NCBI GenBank assembly: GCA_019421385.1
Contig: JAHZFK010000008.1
Location: 24,561 to 78,975, forward strand
Reading direction: 5' to 3'
Source of the DNA: Clostridiales bacterium
Lineage (GTDB): Bacteria; Bacillota; Clostridia; Oscillospirales; Butyricicoccaceae
DNA: 54,415 nucleotides
The translations under genes were made by a program, and so were the position numbers. Shown here one piece after another: positions 1 through 8,768 of the stretch (the first letter of the stretch is position 1; every line of letters begins with the position of its first letter). The notes under the pieces are model-generated. The model was not told where the DNA came from, made no database searches, and saw only the letters and a program-made list of their open reading frames with translations.

Positions 1-295
1 ACACCAGCGCACCGTTCGGCGCAAGGAAGGTATCCAACTCGTCGATGATCGCCTTGATGTCCGCAATGCCCGCAGTGGTGGCGTTCAGATGATACAGCTT
101 GCGCTCGGTCTGCTTTGCAATGATAGACGCGACCGTTGTCTTGCCCACGCCGGACGGGCCGTAAAAAATCATATTCGGGATCGTCCCTGACTCAATGACA
201 CGGCGCAGCAGGCCGGTTTTACCCAGCAGATGCCGCTGACCGACTACATCATCCAAAGTTTTCGGGCGGATCTTATCCGCTAAAGGTTGATACAT
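1..295 (-). CDS. rarA: Replication-associated recombination protein A (RarA/MgsA), 5' part only
   Basis: The gene runs off the left edge; only the first 98 residues are visible. It starts MYQPLADKIRPKTLDD, followed by a Walker A motif, GPSGVGKTT, near residue 46, and then a stretch rich in the RarA pattern (LNATTAGIADIKAIIDE). RarA is a cytosolic AAA+ ATPase related to clamp-loader subunits that acts at stalled replication forks. The ATG at 295 has GGAGAG seven bases upstream. The small membrane gene on the same strand ends 17 bp before it, so the two are probably co-transcribed. The Walker B region and C-terminal tetramerisation domain lie outside the window. The family assignment is firm; completeness cannot be judged. 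Confidence 0.88.
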   Translation of the reverse strand, partial: MYQPLADKIRPKTLDDVVGQRHLLGKTGLLRRVIESGTIPNMIFYGPSGVGKTTVASIIAKQTERKLYHLNATTAGIADIKAIIDELDTFLAPNGALV

Positions 296-312
296 ACCGG
301 TTCTCTCCAAAT

Positions 313-627
313 TCACAAATAGACGAAATGCAAAATGGTCAAAAATACCCAGCCGACGGCGCAGACCAGCCCCAATATGGTCAGCGCCAACGCGGCATAC
401 CGCTCACCGCCGCGACAATGCCCGCCGAACAGCTGCAAAAGCGGCGCACCTGCCAACCCCAGCGACAGGACAAGCCACAGGATCGGCTTGTCGAACATTG
501 CTTCACAGGCTTCATAATACGGCCGTATCGCCGGGCCAATATCCCCGATTGTCAGCACACGCACCCCTAATGTAAACAGCAGCATACACGCCGCCAACAA
601 GCCAAGGCCATAACCTACTTTCCTCAT
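313..627 (-). CDS. Small membrane protein of unknown function (3 predicted TM segments)
   Basis: A 104-residue protein with hydrophobic stretches at about residues 6-28, 49-66 and 76-102 and almost no soluble part. I do not recognise the family. It lies immediately upstream of rarA on the same strand with a 17 bp gap, which suggests a shared transcript, although no functional link is evident. The two plus-strand reading frames covering the same bases have no family character and are treated as shadows. Confidence 0.6.
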   Translation of the reverse strand: MRKVGYGLGLLAACMLLFTLGVRVLTIGDIGPAIRPYYEACEAMFDKPILWLVLSLGLAGAPLLQLFGGHCRGGERYAALALTILGLVCAVGWVFLTILHFVYL

Positions 628-692
628 ACCGATCCCTCCGTCGCTTTGATGCTCCTATTATAGCACCCACCCGCACCGAACACAAACAGGGC

Positions 693-721
693 TTGACTTT
701 CTTGCTTTACTATGATAAACT
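693..721 (+). promoter_or_regulatory. Predicted sigma-A promoter of hisC
   Basis: TTGACT at 693-698 and TAAACT at 716-721 are separated by 17 bp, about 40 bp upstream of the hisC start. Confidence 0.6.
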
Positions 722-760
722 AACCCCAGTCAGTAAAACGAACAAAGGAGAGTTTTCCCG

Positions 761-1816
761 ATGGACAAGCCCTTTCTTGCCAAGCTGCGCCGCATCGACC
801 CCTATGTGCCGGGCGAACAGCCGCAGAGCGACGATATCATCAAACTAAACGCCAATGAAAACCCGTACCCGCCCGCGCCGGGCGTACAGGAAGCACTGCG
901 CACATTCGACGCGTCCCGACTTGCGCTATATCCGGACGCAAACGGCAAGGCGCTCAAAACCGCGCTCGCAAACCGCTTTGGCGTGAAGCCGACGCAGGTA
1001 TTTCTCGGCAACGGCTCGGACGACGTGCTCGCGCTTGCGTTTCAGTCGTTCTTCTGCTCGGGTGAGCCGATTCTCTATCCGGATATCACCTATTCGTTCT
1101 ATCCGGTCTGGTGCGACCTGTTCCGCATCCCGTATGAGACCGTACCGCTAGACGAAGCCTTCTGCGTGAATGTCCGCGACTATGACAAGCCGAACGGCGG
1201 CATCGTCCTGCCCAACCCGAACGCACCGACCGGGCGCGGCGTGTCGCTCGACTTCATCGAGGATTTACTCCAGCACAACACGGACTGCGTGGTCATCATC
1301 GACGAAGCATACGTCGACTTCGGCGCGCAGAGCGCGGTTCCGCTCCTTTCCAAATACGAAAACCTGCTCGTCGTGCAGACGATGAGCAAGTCGCGCTCGC
1401 TCGCCGGCCTGCGCATCGGCTATGCGCTCGGCTCAGAAACGCTGATTGCGACGCTCGAAGCGGTCAAAAACTCCTATAATTCCTATACCATGGACGCGCT
1501 TGCGCTCGCTGCGGGCGAAGCCGCAGTCAAGAACGAAGCCTATTTTCAGGAAACCTGCCGCAAGGTCATGGCCACGCGTGAGCGCACTGCGGACGAACTG
1601 CGCAAACTCGGCTTTACCGTTTCCCCCTCGCTGACCAACTTCTTGTTTGTCACCCACCCGACCAAAAAGGCACCGGAGATTTTCGAATATCTGCGGCAGA
1701 AAAATATCTTCATCCGATATTTCAAACTGCCGCGCATTGACAACTATCTGCGCATCACCGTCGGAACGGACGAACAGATGGATCGCCTGATCGAAGAACT
1801 GCGCGCCTTCCTGTAA
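761..1816 (+). CDS. hisC: Histidinol-phosphate aminotransferase
   Basis: A 351-residue class I/II aminotransferase. It transfers an amino group between glutamate and imidazole acetol phosphate in histidine biosynthesis, using PLP. HisC signatures are the N-terminal KLNANENPYPP, the NPNAPTG motif near residue 152, DEAYVDFG near 182, and the PLP-lysine segment TMSKSRSLAGLRIGYA around residues 207-222. The length is normal for HisC. AAAGGAG lies upstream of the ATG and a promoter sits at 693-721. The gene stands alone: no other his genes are in the window. Related aminotransferases such as CobD can look similar, but the full-length match to HisC motifs favours HisC. Confidence 0.92.
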   Translation: MDKPFLAKLRRIDPYVPGEQPQSDDIIKLNANENPYPPAPGVQEALRTFDASRLALYPDANGKALKTALANRFGVKPTQVFLGNGSDDVLALAFQSFFCSGEPILYPDITYSFYPVWCDLFRIPYETVPLDEAFCVNVRDYDKPNGGIVLPNPNAPTGRGVSLDFIEDLLQHNTDCVVIIDEAYVDFGAQSAVPLLSKYENLLVVQTMSKSRSLAGLRIGYALGSETLIATLEAVKNSYNSYTMDALALAAGEAAVKNEAYFQETCRKVMATRERTADELRKLGFTVSPSLTNFLFVTHPTKKAPEIFEYLRQKNIFIRYFKLPRIDNYLRITVGTDEQMDRLIEELRAFL

Positions 1817-1832
1817 GCGCATACCCAATCAA

Positions 1833-1860
1833 AAAGAGCGGAAGATATCTTCCGCTCTTT
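1833..1860. terminator. Bidirectional intrinsic terminator between hisC and the copper operon
   Basis: AAAGAGCGGAAG and CTTCCGCTCTTT form a perfect 12-bp stem, flanked by T-rich tails on both strands. It can end hisC (plus) and the pentapeptide gene (minus). Confidence 0.85.
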
Positions 1861-1862
1861 TG

Positions 1863-2507
1863 TTATGCCTTGATGACCAACCCCAGCCGCTTGGCGAGCA
1901 TAGCCGCCTGCTCCATGGTCACGACCGCGCCGCGCAATTCCGCATTCGTGTCCGACACCGCAAGACCATCCAGCTCGCAGCCGGTCAAATCCAGCCCCAT
2001 CAGCGGCGTATGCAGAAAGCGCGCCGACCGCAGCGCCGTGTGCTCCAATGTCCAGTTTTTCCACTGGCAGTCGCAGAACGACGCCCCCGTCAGGTCGCAG
2101 CCCAAAACCATCATCCGGCGCAGCCGCGCCCGGTCAAACACTGCATCGGACAGGCGGCAGTCCCGCCAATCCGCGTCGCGCCAGCCGGTTTCCGAAAAGT
2201 CCGCTCCGACCGCCTTGCAGCCGTTCAGCTCGACCCGCTCAAAAAACGCATCCCGCCAGCCGCTGCCCGACAGCTCACAGCCGTCCAGCACCACGTCCGC
2301 AAAATCCGCGCGCTCCCAGCGGCATCCTGTCAGGCGACAACCCTCCAGACGCACACCGCGCAGCCGCAAGCCTTCATAACGCGTACCGGATAAATCCGCC
2401 CCGCGGATGCAAACATTTTCCACGGTTTCCTCGTCGCGCGCGGCACGCGCCAGCAGAATATCCGCGTCCTGCACCAGTTGCAGCGTCGCGGGCATCTGCG
2501 CGCTCAC
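1863..2507 (-). CDS. Pentapeptide repeat protein
   Basis: A 214-residue protein. From about residue 35 onward it is a succession of A(D/N)LXX-like five-residue units (GADLSGTRYEGLRLRG, RADFADVVLDG, GADFSE, GCDLTGASF, GLDLTGCELDG), the sequence signature of the right-handed quadrilateral beta-helix. No signal peptide or TM segment is seen. The start codon overlaps the stop of csoR (2504-2507), so it is the third cistron of the copA-csoR operon and probably translationally coupled. Pentapeptide proteins include gyrase protectors and many proteins of unknown role. Its copper-operon location suggests a metal-stress function, which is inference only. Confidence 0.85.
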   Translation of the reverse strand: MSAQMPATLQLVQDADILLARAARDEETVENVCIRGADLSGTRYEGLRLRGVRLEGCRLTGCRWERADFADVVLDGCELSGSGWRDAFFERVELNGCKAVGADFSETGWRDADWRDCRLSDAVFDRARLRRMMVLGCDLTGASFCDCQWKNWTLEHTALRSARFLHTPLMGLDLTGCELDGLAVSDTNAELRGAVVTMEQAAMLAKRLGLVIKA

Positions 2508-2770
2508 GCCTTATCGAGCAGTTTGATGATCTCGTCGACCTTACCCTCGCGGGCCTGCTCGTCGCCCGTCTCGAAGGCATCCTGCACGCACCCCGCCAGA
2601 TGCGCGCGCAGCACCTCACGCTGTGCCTTATGCACCAGCGATTCGACCGCCTGCAATTGCGTGACGATCTCCATGCAATAGCGGTCATCCTCAATCATTT
2701 TGAGCACGCCGTCCAGTTGACCGCGCGCGGTACGCAGCAGCGGCTCGACCTTTTTCCGATCCGCCCTCAT
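2504..2770 (-). CDS. csoR: CsoR-family copper-sensing transcriptional repressor
   Basis: An 88-residue, all-helical DUF156/CsoR protein. Cys32 (in RYCMEIVTQL), His57 and Cys61 (in RAHLAGC) form the Cys-His-Cys pattern that binds Cu(I) in CsoR. Apo-CsoR represses copper-efflux genes and releases DNA when Cu(I) binds. Its ATG overlaps the copA stop (ATGA, 2767-2770), so it is made from the copA transcript and would autoregulate through the palindrome at 5320-5338. Other CsoR/RcnR relatives sense nickel, formaldehyde or persulfide, but the residue pattern and the neighbouring copA favour copper. Confidence 0.93.
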   Translation of the reverse strand: MRADRKKVEPLLRTARGQLDGVLKMIEDDRYCMEIVTQLQAVESLVHKAQREVLRAHLAGCVQDAFETGDEQAREGKVDEIIKLLDKA

Positions 2771-2979
2771 TGCAGGCCGACCACCTTATACCCCGCCTGC
2801 TCGACCGCCTCGGTCAGCTTAGCATCATCCGGCAGAGCGCTGCCGGTGACCTTTGCCGTGCCGCTCTGCAAATCTACCTGCACCGCAATGCCCGGCAGCG
2901 CCTCGAGCGCCTTTTTCACATGCGCCACGCAGTGCTCGCACATCATACCCTCGATTTGAATGACCTTGGTCTGTTCCAT
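2767..2979 (-). CDS. Possible internal translation product: free CopZ-like copper chaperone
   Basis: Within the copA frame, codon 772 is ATG. It is preceded by AAGGAGG, a full Shine-Dalgarno core, 11 bases upstream. Initiation here would give a 70-residue protein beginning MEQTKVIQIEGMMCEHC, the size and architecture of a CopZ chaperone with one CXXC site. The linker just before it (PKEEEKK) is charged and low in complexity, as expected of a former intergenic region. The coding frame and the SD are seen directly; that ribosomes start here is inference. Confidence 0.45.
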   Translation of the reverse strand: MEQTKVIQIEGMMCEHCVAHVKKALEALPGIAVQVDLQSGTAKVTGSALPDDAKLTEAVEQAGYKVVGLQ

Positions 2980-5292
2980 TTTCTTTTCTTCCTCCTTCGG
3001 CAGTACTACACACGGGCCGCCCTCCTGCTTGGGAGAGGCCTTGAAAAACTTCAAACGCAATGCGTTGGAAACCACACAAACCGAGCTCAGGCTCATCGCA
3101 GCCGCGCCGATCATCGGGCTGAGCCCCAGCCCCAGCGGCAGCCACAGCACGCCCGCCGCGATCGGGATGCCAATGCAGTTATAGAAGAACGCCCAGAACA
3201 GGTTCTGCCGGATGTTGCGCATGGTCTGCCGCGACAGACGGATCGCGTCCACCGCGTCCAGCAAATCGCTCTTCATCAGCACCACATCCGCCGACGCGAT
3301 CGCCACATCCGTGCCCGCGCCAATGGCAATGCCCACGTCTGCACGCGCTAGTGCGGGTGCGTCGTTGATGCCGTCACCGATCATGGCAACTTTACGTCCC
3401 TGTTCCTGCTTTTCGCGCACAACGCGCTCCTTGTCCTGCGGCAGCACCTCGGCCACCACATCCTGCACGCCCAGCTCAGTGGCAATGGACTGGGCAGTCG
3501 CCTTGTTGTCGCCGGTCAGCAGCGTCACCTGTATGCCCAGCTTTTGCAGCGCATCGACTGCCGTGCGGCTGCTCGGCTTGAGCACATCCGCGACCGCGAA
3601 GATGCCGACCACCTGCCGGTTTGCCGCAAAATACAGCGGCGTTTTACCCGCAGCAGCAAGGTTTTCGCCCATCTGCTGCGCCGAACGCGACAATGCAAGA
3701 CCGTTTGCCAACAGCATACGACGGTTGCCCGCCATGCAGCGCACGCTGTCGATCACCGCGCGCACGCCCTGTCCCTCGATCATTTCAAACGAATCGGTTT
3801 TGCGCTCTTTGACGTGCTTGGCGCGCGCATAGCGCACGATCGCGTCCGCCAGCGGATGATCGCTGTGCACCTCGAGAGACAGCGCCAGCGAAAGCAGGTC
3901 TTCCGGCTCCACACCGAACGACTTGACATCGGTGACGACCGGACGGCCCTCGGTGACCGTACCCGTTTTATCCAGCACAACGCAGTCCACGTCATGCAGG
4001 TTTTCCAGCGCTTCAGCCGACTGGAACAGTACGCCGTTTTTCGCGCCCACACCCGTGCCGACCATGATGGCGACCGGTGTTGCCAATCCCAGCGCACACG
4101 GGCAGGAAATGACGAGCACCGCAATCGCACGGGTCAGTGCAAAGCCGGGCGTTTCGCCATAGACCAGCCAAACGATTGCGGTCACCAGCGCAATCAGCAT
4201 AACGACCGGCACAAACACGCCCGCGACCTTGTCGGCGAGCTTAGCAATCGGCGCTTTGGACGCGCCCGCTTCCTCGACCAGCCGAATGATCTGGGAGAGC
4301 GTTGTATCATCGCCCACGCGGGACGCTTTCATCGCAAAATAGCCGTTTTTCGTGACAGTAGCGCCGATCACCGTGTCACCCTTGTGCTTTTCCACCGGCA
4401 TGGACTCACCGGTGATGGCACTTTCATCCAGATAGGCGTGTCCCTCGACGATCTGACCGTCCACCGGCACAGACTGTCCTGCGCGCACGATCACATAATC
4501 GCCGACGCGCACCTCTTCAATCGGTACCGTGACCTCCTGCTCACCACGGATGACCGACGCGGTCTGCGGCCGCAGATCCATGAGCGCGGCAATGGCCTCA
4601 CCGGTCTTACGCTTGGCGCGCGCCTCGAAGAACTTGCCAAGTGTGACCAGCGTCAGGATCATGCCCGCCGACTCAAAGTACAGATCGTGTGCAAAGGCGT
4701 GCACCGTCTCCATATCGCCAGCAGCGCCTGCGTAGCCGATCTGGAACAGCGCATAAATGCCGTACACCACAGACGCACCCGAACCGACCGCAATGAGCGC
4801 GTCCATCGTCGGCGCACGATGCCACAGCGTACGGAAACCATTGATAAAATACTTACGGTTGACGATCAAGATGGGCAGCGTCAGCAGCAACTGCACCAGT
4901 GCAAGCGCAAAGGCGTGCGCCTCACCGCTGACAAAGCCGGGCAGCGGCAGACCGATCATCGGCCCCATAGAAAAATACATCAGGATAATGAGGAACACCG
5001 CGGAAACGAGGATGCGGTTTTTCATCTCATGCAGATCATCCTCCGGCGCACTATCCTTTGCGGATGCCGCCACGCGCGTGCCACTGTCAACGGCGGCGGT
5101 GTAACCGCCCTCTTCGACCGCGCGGATGATTTGTGCATCGCTGCATGTGCCCTCGTCATACTCCACCACCATGCTGCCCGCGAGCAGATTGACCTGCACC
5201 TCGCGCACGCCCGGCACAGCGGAAACGCTCTTTTCCACATGGGCCGAGCACGCCGCGCAGCTCATCCCGCCGACGCGAAATCGTTGTTTCAT
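2767..5292 (-). CDS. copA: Copper-exporting P1B-type ATPase with N- and C-terminal HMA domains
   Basis: An 841-residue membrane pump for Cu(I). Domain order: N-terminal heavy-metal-associated domain with GMSCAAC (CXXC at 12-15), TM segments, actuator domain with TGES, the CPC transport motif near 396-398, DKTGT phosphorylation site near 440, HP motif (SDHPLADA), GDGINDAP near 636, last TM pair, then a second HMA domain from residue 772 with GMMCEHC. A C-terminal HMA domain is unusual for CopA and looks like a fused CopZ; see the separate entry for an internal start. AAGGAG precedes the ATG at 5292. A 17-bp-spaced promoter and G-tract palindrome lie just upstream. csoR overlaps the 3' end by 4 bp. 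Confidence 0.95.
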   Translation of the reverse strand: MKQRFRVGGMSCAACSAHVEKSVSAVPGVREVQVNLLAGSMVVEYDEGTCSDAQIIRAVEEGGYTAAVDSGTRVAASAKDSAPEDDLHEMKNRILVSAVFLIILMYFSMGPMIGLPLPGFVSGEAHAFALALVQLLLTLPILIVNRKYFINGFRTLWHRAPTMDALIAVGSGASVVYGIYALFQIGYAGAAGDMETVHAFAHDLYFESAGMILTLVTLGKFFEARAKRKTGEAIAALMDLRPQTASVIRGEQEVTVPIEEVRVGDYVIVRAGQSVPVDGQIVEGHAYLDESAITGESMPVEKHKGDTVIGATVTKNGYFAMKASRVGDDTTLSQIIRLVEEAGASKAPIAKLADKVAGVFVPVVMLIALVTAIVWLVYGETPGFALTRAIAVLVISCPCALGLATPVAIMVGTGVGAKNGVLFQSAEALENLHDVDCVVLDKTGTVTEGRPVVTDVKSFGVEPEDLLSLALSLEVHSDHPLADAIVRYARAKHVKERKTDSFEMIEGQGVRAVIDSVRCMAGNRRMLLANGLALSRSAQQMGENLAAAGKTPLYFAANRQVVGIFAVADVLKPSSRTAVDALQKLGIQVTLLTGDNKATAQSIATELGVQDVVAEVLPQDKERVVREKQEQGRKVAMIGDGINDAPALARADVGIAIGAGTDVAIASADVVLMKSDLLDAVDAIRLSRQTMRNIRQNLFWAFFYNCIGIPIAAGVLWLPLGLGLSPMIGAAAMSLSSVCVVSNALRLKFFKASPKQEGGPCVVLPKEEEKKMEQTKVIQIEGMMCEHCVAHVKKALEALPGIAVQVDLQSGTAKVTGSALPDDAKLTEAVEQAGYKVVGLQ

Positions 5293-5319
5293 ACTGGGAT
5301 CTCCTTTTCTTATCTTTCA

Positions 5320-5338
5320 CCCCTCCCCCGGGGAGGGG
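5320..5338. promoter_or_regulatory. Candidate CsoR operator (G-tract palindrome)
   Basis: CCCCTCCCC-C-GGGGAGGGG is a perfect 9-bp inverted repeat around one base. It lies between the -10 box and the copA ribosome-binding site. CsoR-family operators are GC-tract pseudopalindromes near the start point, so this is the best candidate site. Confidence 0.5.
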
Positions 5339-5353
5339 GTCTGTTGCATGGTC

Positions 5354-5382
5354 AGTATACGACAATCCCTGTCCTTTGTCAA
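5354..5382 (-). promoter_or_regulatory. Predicted sigma-A promoter of the copA-csoR operon
   Basis: On the minus strand TTGACA (5382-5377) and TATACT (5359-5354) are separated by exactly 17 bp. The candidate CsoR operator begins about 15 bp downstream of the -10 box, so a bound repressor would block initiation or clearance. Confidence 0.75.
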
Positions 5383-5394
5383 GCAGCAGACAGC

Positions 5395-5424
5395 AAACAG
5401 CCGCGTCCAAAGGCGCGGCTGTTT
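5395..5424 (-). terminator. Intrinsic terminator downstream of the aldose epimerase gene
   Basis: AAACAGCCGCG and CGCGGCTGTTT form a perfect 11-bp stem with an 8-base loop. It lies between the epimerase stop and the copA promoter. The T-run is short on the minus strand. Confidence 0.7.
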
Positions 5425-5443
5425 TGTCTCTCTGTCCGGCGGG

Positions 5444-6325
5444 TTATTCCGTGATCGTGGTGGAGAAGGACAGGCACTCCTCCTGCCCCGGGCTCAGTAC
5501 CCGCACGCCAACCTTGTTTTCGATTGCGTGATCGAGGTAACCGCCGTCCGGCAGCGTGCTCCACGGTTCCAGACACACATAGGGCACATCGAAATCCTTA
5601 TACGCACTCCAAACCGCAAAATACGGGAAATCCGCAAAGTCCATGGTCACGGTGCGGTCGTTGCGCGTACTGCCGATGGTGGCACGGCGCACCGGAAGAT
5701 CGTCGGAAATGATCGCGTCATTGCGGAAAGTCTCGCGCGTGATCGGCAGGCGGCCGTCTTGCAGCGGCAAATCTCCGTGCTTGCGGCTGAGCATCACGTT
5801 TTCATCCGTCAAGATCGGATGCAGCACTGCGGTGCCCTCAAACGCCACAAAATAATCCTGAATCGATTCATCCGGCAGCCAGCACAGCGTATACGCATCG
5901 TGACCGCCAACCTCATAATACATATCCGTGTCGCTGCGGTTAAATACGATGTGCTCTTTTTTCAAGGTAGCACCCGTCAGTGTATAACGCACAGTGCAAA
6001 CAAAGTCCCATGGATACATTTTTTTCGTAAAGTCATTGGCTTCCAGCACAAACTCTGCATAGTTTTCGCCCGCAGCGCCAACCTGCCATTCCAGATCGCG
6101 TCCAAAGCCATGCTGGGTGATCTCATAGGATGTACCGTTCACGGTATAGGTCTTATCCTTGAGTCTCCCGACAATCGGGAACAAAATCGGTGCATGTCGC
6201 TTCCACACCGCGGGATCGGCCTGCCAAACGTATTCCGTGCCTGTCTTTTTGCTCCGAAAGCTGCTCAGTTCTGCCCCAAACGGGTTGATCTCCACCCGAA
6301 ACAGCTCATTTTCCAATACCTGCAT
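5444..6325 (-). CDS. Aldose 1-epimerase family protein (LacX-like)
   Basis: A 293-residue, soluble beta-sandwich mutarotase-fold protein. The N-terminus (LENELFRVEINPFGAELSSF), PILFPIVGRLKD and QHGFGRDLEW are typical of the LacX subgroup of galactose mutarotase-like proteins; the HGFGRD histidine is a likely catalytic residue. These enzymes interconvert sugar anomers, though the substrate of this subgroup is generally unassigned. It has its own promoter at 6358-6386 and a terminator at 5395-5424, so it appears monocistronic. AGGGAGG lies ahead of the ATG. Confidence 0.85.
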   Translation of the reverse strand: MQVLENELFRVEINPFGAELSSFRSKKTGTEYVWQADPAVWKRHAPILFPIVGRLKDKTYTVNGTSYEITQHGFGRDLEWQVGAAGENYAEFVLEANDFTKKMYPWDFVCTVRYTLTGATLKKEHIVFNRSDTDMYYEVGGHDAYTLCWLPDESIQDYFVAFEGTAVLHPILTDENVMLSRKHGDLPLQDGRLPITRETFRNDAIISDDLPVRRATIGSTRNDRTVTMDFADFPYFAVWSAYKDFDVPYVCLEPWSTLPDGGYLDHAIENKVGVRVLSPGQEECLSFSTTITE

Positions 6326-6357
6326 AGGGTATTCGCCTCCCTTTCTTCTTTGCTTTC

Positions 6358-6386
6358 AGCATAGCTTTTTTCGCCTGCAAAGTCAA
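6358..6386 (-). promoter_or_regulatory. Predicted promoter of the aldose epimerase gene
   Basis: On the minus strand TTGACT and TATGCT are separated by 17 bp, 33 bp upstream of the start codon. Confidence 0.6.
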
Positions 6387-6482
6387 TCCGCCACCCGTTT
6401 TTTAGCATTTCCACCGGATTTGCAAGGCTGCTTTTGTCGGTTTCGCCGGATTTATCCTGCGCGACCGTTCTCCTTGAAACAA

Positions 6483-6510
6483 AAAAGCCCTGCCGATGGC
6501 AGGGCTTTTG
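6483..6510 (-). terminator. Intrinsic terminator after the sugar acetyltransferase
   Basis: AAAAGCCCTGCC and GGCAGGGCTTTT form a 12-bp stem followed on the minus strand by a T-run. It ends the metK-acetyltransferase transcript. Confidence 0.85.
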
Positions 6511-6522
6511 CTTCTTTTTTTG

Positions 6523-7128
6523 TCACAGCAGATGCATCTTGGAATCCGCTTCGGTGATTTCCCGCAGCGGCCGGCACGGCACGCCGACCGCGAGGTGATT
6601 CGCCGGGATATCCCGCGTCACCACGCTGCCCGCACCGATGACCGCGCCGTCCCCAATCGTCACGCCGCCCAGCACGACAGCGTTCGCCGCAATCCAGACG
6701 TTATTCCCGATATGGATATCCTTGGCAAACTCGGACATGGACACATGCCCATCCAGATAGTGCATACTGGTGCGCTCGGACGCGATGAGCGGATGGTCGG
6801 TCGCCATGAGCGACACGTTCGGGCCGAACATCACGTTATCCCCGATGAAGATGCGCGCGTCGTCCATGACAGTCAGGTTGAAATTGCAGAAGAAATTTTC
6901 CCCGATGAAGGTATGCGAGCCATAGTTGAACTGGATCGGCCCTTGAAAGTAGTATTTCTCACCGATCTGCCCGATGAACTCGCGCACAATGGGCAGCCGC
7001 GCGGGATCATATTCATCCATCGCGTTGAATTTCTGACACAGGATGTGCGCCTTGTGCTTGATATCGCGCAATTCCTTGGTGCGCGCGTCAAACAGCCTGC
7101 CTGCAAAGATTTTTTCTTCCTCCGTCAT
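6523..7128 (-). CDS. Sugar O-acetyltransferase (maltose/galactoside acetyltransferase type)
   Basis: A 201-residue hexapeptide-repeat transferase. It moves acetyl groups from acetyl-CoA to a sugar hydroxyl in the cytosol. The N-terminal Mac domain (EEEKIFAGRLFDA) is followed by a left-handed beta-helix with IGENFFCNFNL, IGDNVMFGPNV, IGNNVWIAANAVV and IGDGAVIGAGSVV repeats; His in ATDHP is the expected catalytic base. AGGAGG lies ahead of the ATG. It follows metK by only 35 bp on the same strand, so it probably shares the SAM-riboswitch-controlled transcript. The sugar specificity cannot be read from sequence. Confidence 0.9.
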   Translation of the reverse strand: MTEEEKIFAGRLFDARTKELRDIKHKAHILCQKFNAMDEYDPARLPIVREFIGQIGEKYYFQGPIQFNYGSHTFIGENFFCNFNLTVMDDARIFIGDNVMFGPNVSLMATDHPLIASERTSMHYLDGHVSMSEFAKDIHIGNNVWIAANAVVLGGVTIGDGAVIGAGSVVTRDIPANHLAVGVPCRPLREITEADSKMHLL

Positions 7129-7163
7129 GCGCTGCCGCCTCCTGACCGTTTTTTGCCGTGTGC

Positions 7164-8348
<1,185 letters not shown>

Positions 8349-8387
8349 ACTATGTTCCTTCCTTTCTGATGTATGTCGGGACATAAC

Positions 8388-8531
8388 AAAAAACGCTCCC
8401 GTTCGGGAGCGAAAAAGCCGTTTTGCCCCCTCATCTTTCGTGTTCCTACGCCGGATTTGGCACCTTACGCATGGTTTTGCGCAGGTTGCCGGGTTTCATT
8501 GGGCCGTTCCCTCCACCGCTCTGGATAAGGT
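8388..8531 (-). promoter_or_regulatory. SAM-I (S-box) riboswitch with intrinsic terminator upstream of metK
   Basis: Reading the minus strand, the leader has the S-box core: CTTATCCAGAG, GGTGGAGGGAACGGCCC, ATGAAACCCGGCAACC, AAGGTGCCAAATCC and GAAAGATGAG, in order. It is followed by a terminator stem CGCTCCCG/CGGGAGCG and a T-run (8388-8411). Binding of SAM would favour the terminator and turn metK and the downstream acetyltransferase off. Confidence 0.96.
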
Positions 8532-8553
8532 CGTATATTCACTTACGCGGTCT

Positions 8554-8582
8554 ATTTTATATAAAAACAGGATGTTTGTCAA
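8554..8582 (-). promoter_or_regulatory. Predicted promoter of the SAM riboswitch-metK transcript
   Basis: On the minus strand TTGACA (8582-8577) and TAAAAT (8559-8554) are 17 bp apart; the riboswitch begins about 23 bp downstream. Confidence 0.75.
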
Positions 8583-8618
8583 GGGAAAATTTCAGCAAAT
8601 TCGGATATTGTATGTGGA

Positions 8619-8647
8619 TTGACATTTTCTTTGTACACCGTTATATT
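8619..8647 (+). promoter_or_regulatory. Predicted promoter of the activase/dehydratase genes
   Basis: TTGACA at 8619-8624 and TATATT at 8642-8647 are 17 bp apart. They give a leader of about 115 bases before the start codon. This promoter is divergent from that of metK. Confidence 0.7.
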
Positions 8648-8719
8648 AAATAAGTAAGAATGTGCCCTGCCGTCGTTCAGTTTACGCGGCTTTCCGGCAT
8701 ATTCTTATTCGCATTCACC

Positions 8720-8745
8720 ATGCGTCCGATGGACGCATTGTTTTT
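8720..8745 (+). terminator. Terminator-like hairpin in the activase leader
   Basis: ATGCGTCC-GAT-GGACGCAT is followed by TGTTTTT and ends 23 bases before the start codon, downstream of the promoter at 8619-8647. It may act as an attenuator. No known aptamer is recognised in front of it. Confidence 0.5.
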
Positions 8746-8768
8746 ATCACGGGAGAGAATAAGGATAT

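Noticed and set aside
3544..5454. 636-residue open frame on the plus strand
   Set aside because: It is the antisense shadow of copA; composition rich in His, Arg and Gln with no recognisable domain.
8349..8768. Short plus-strand frames in the 420-bp gap between metK and the activase gene
   Set aside because: The gap is explained by the SAM-I riboswitch, two divergent promoters and a terminator-like stem; the frames lack ribosome sites.
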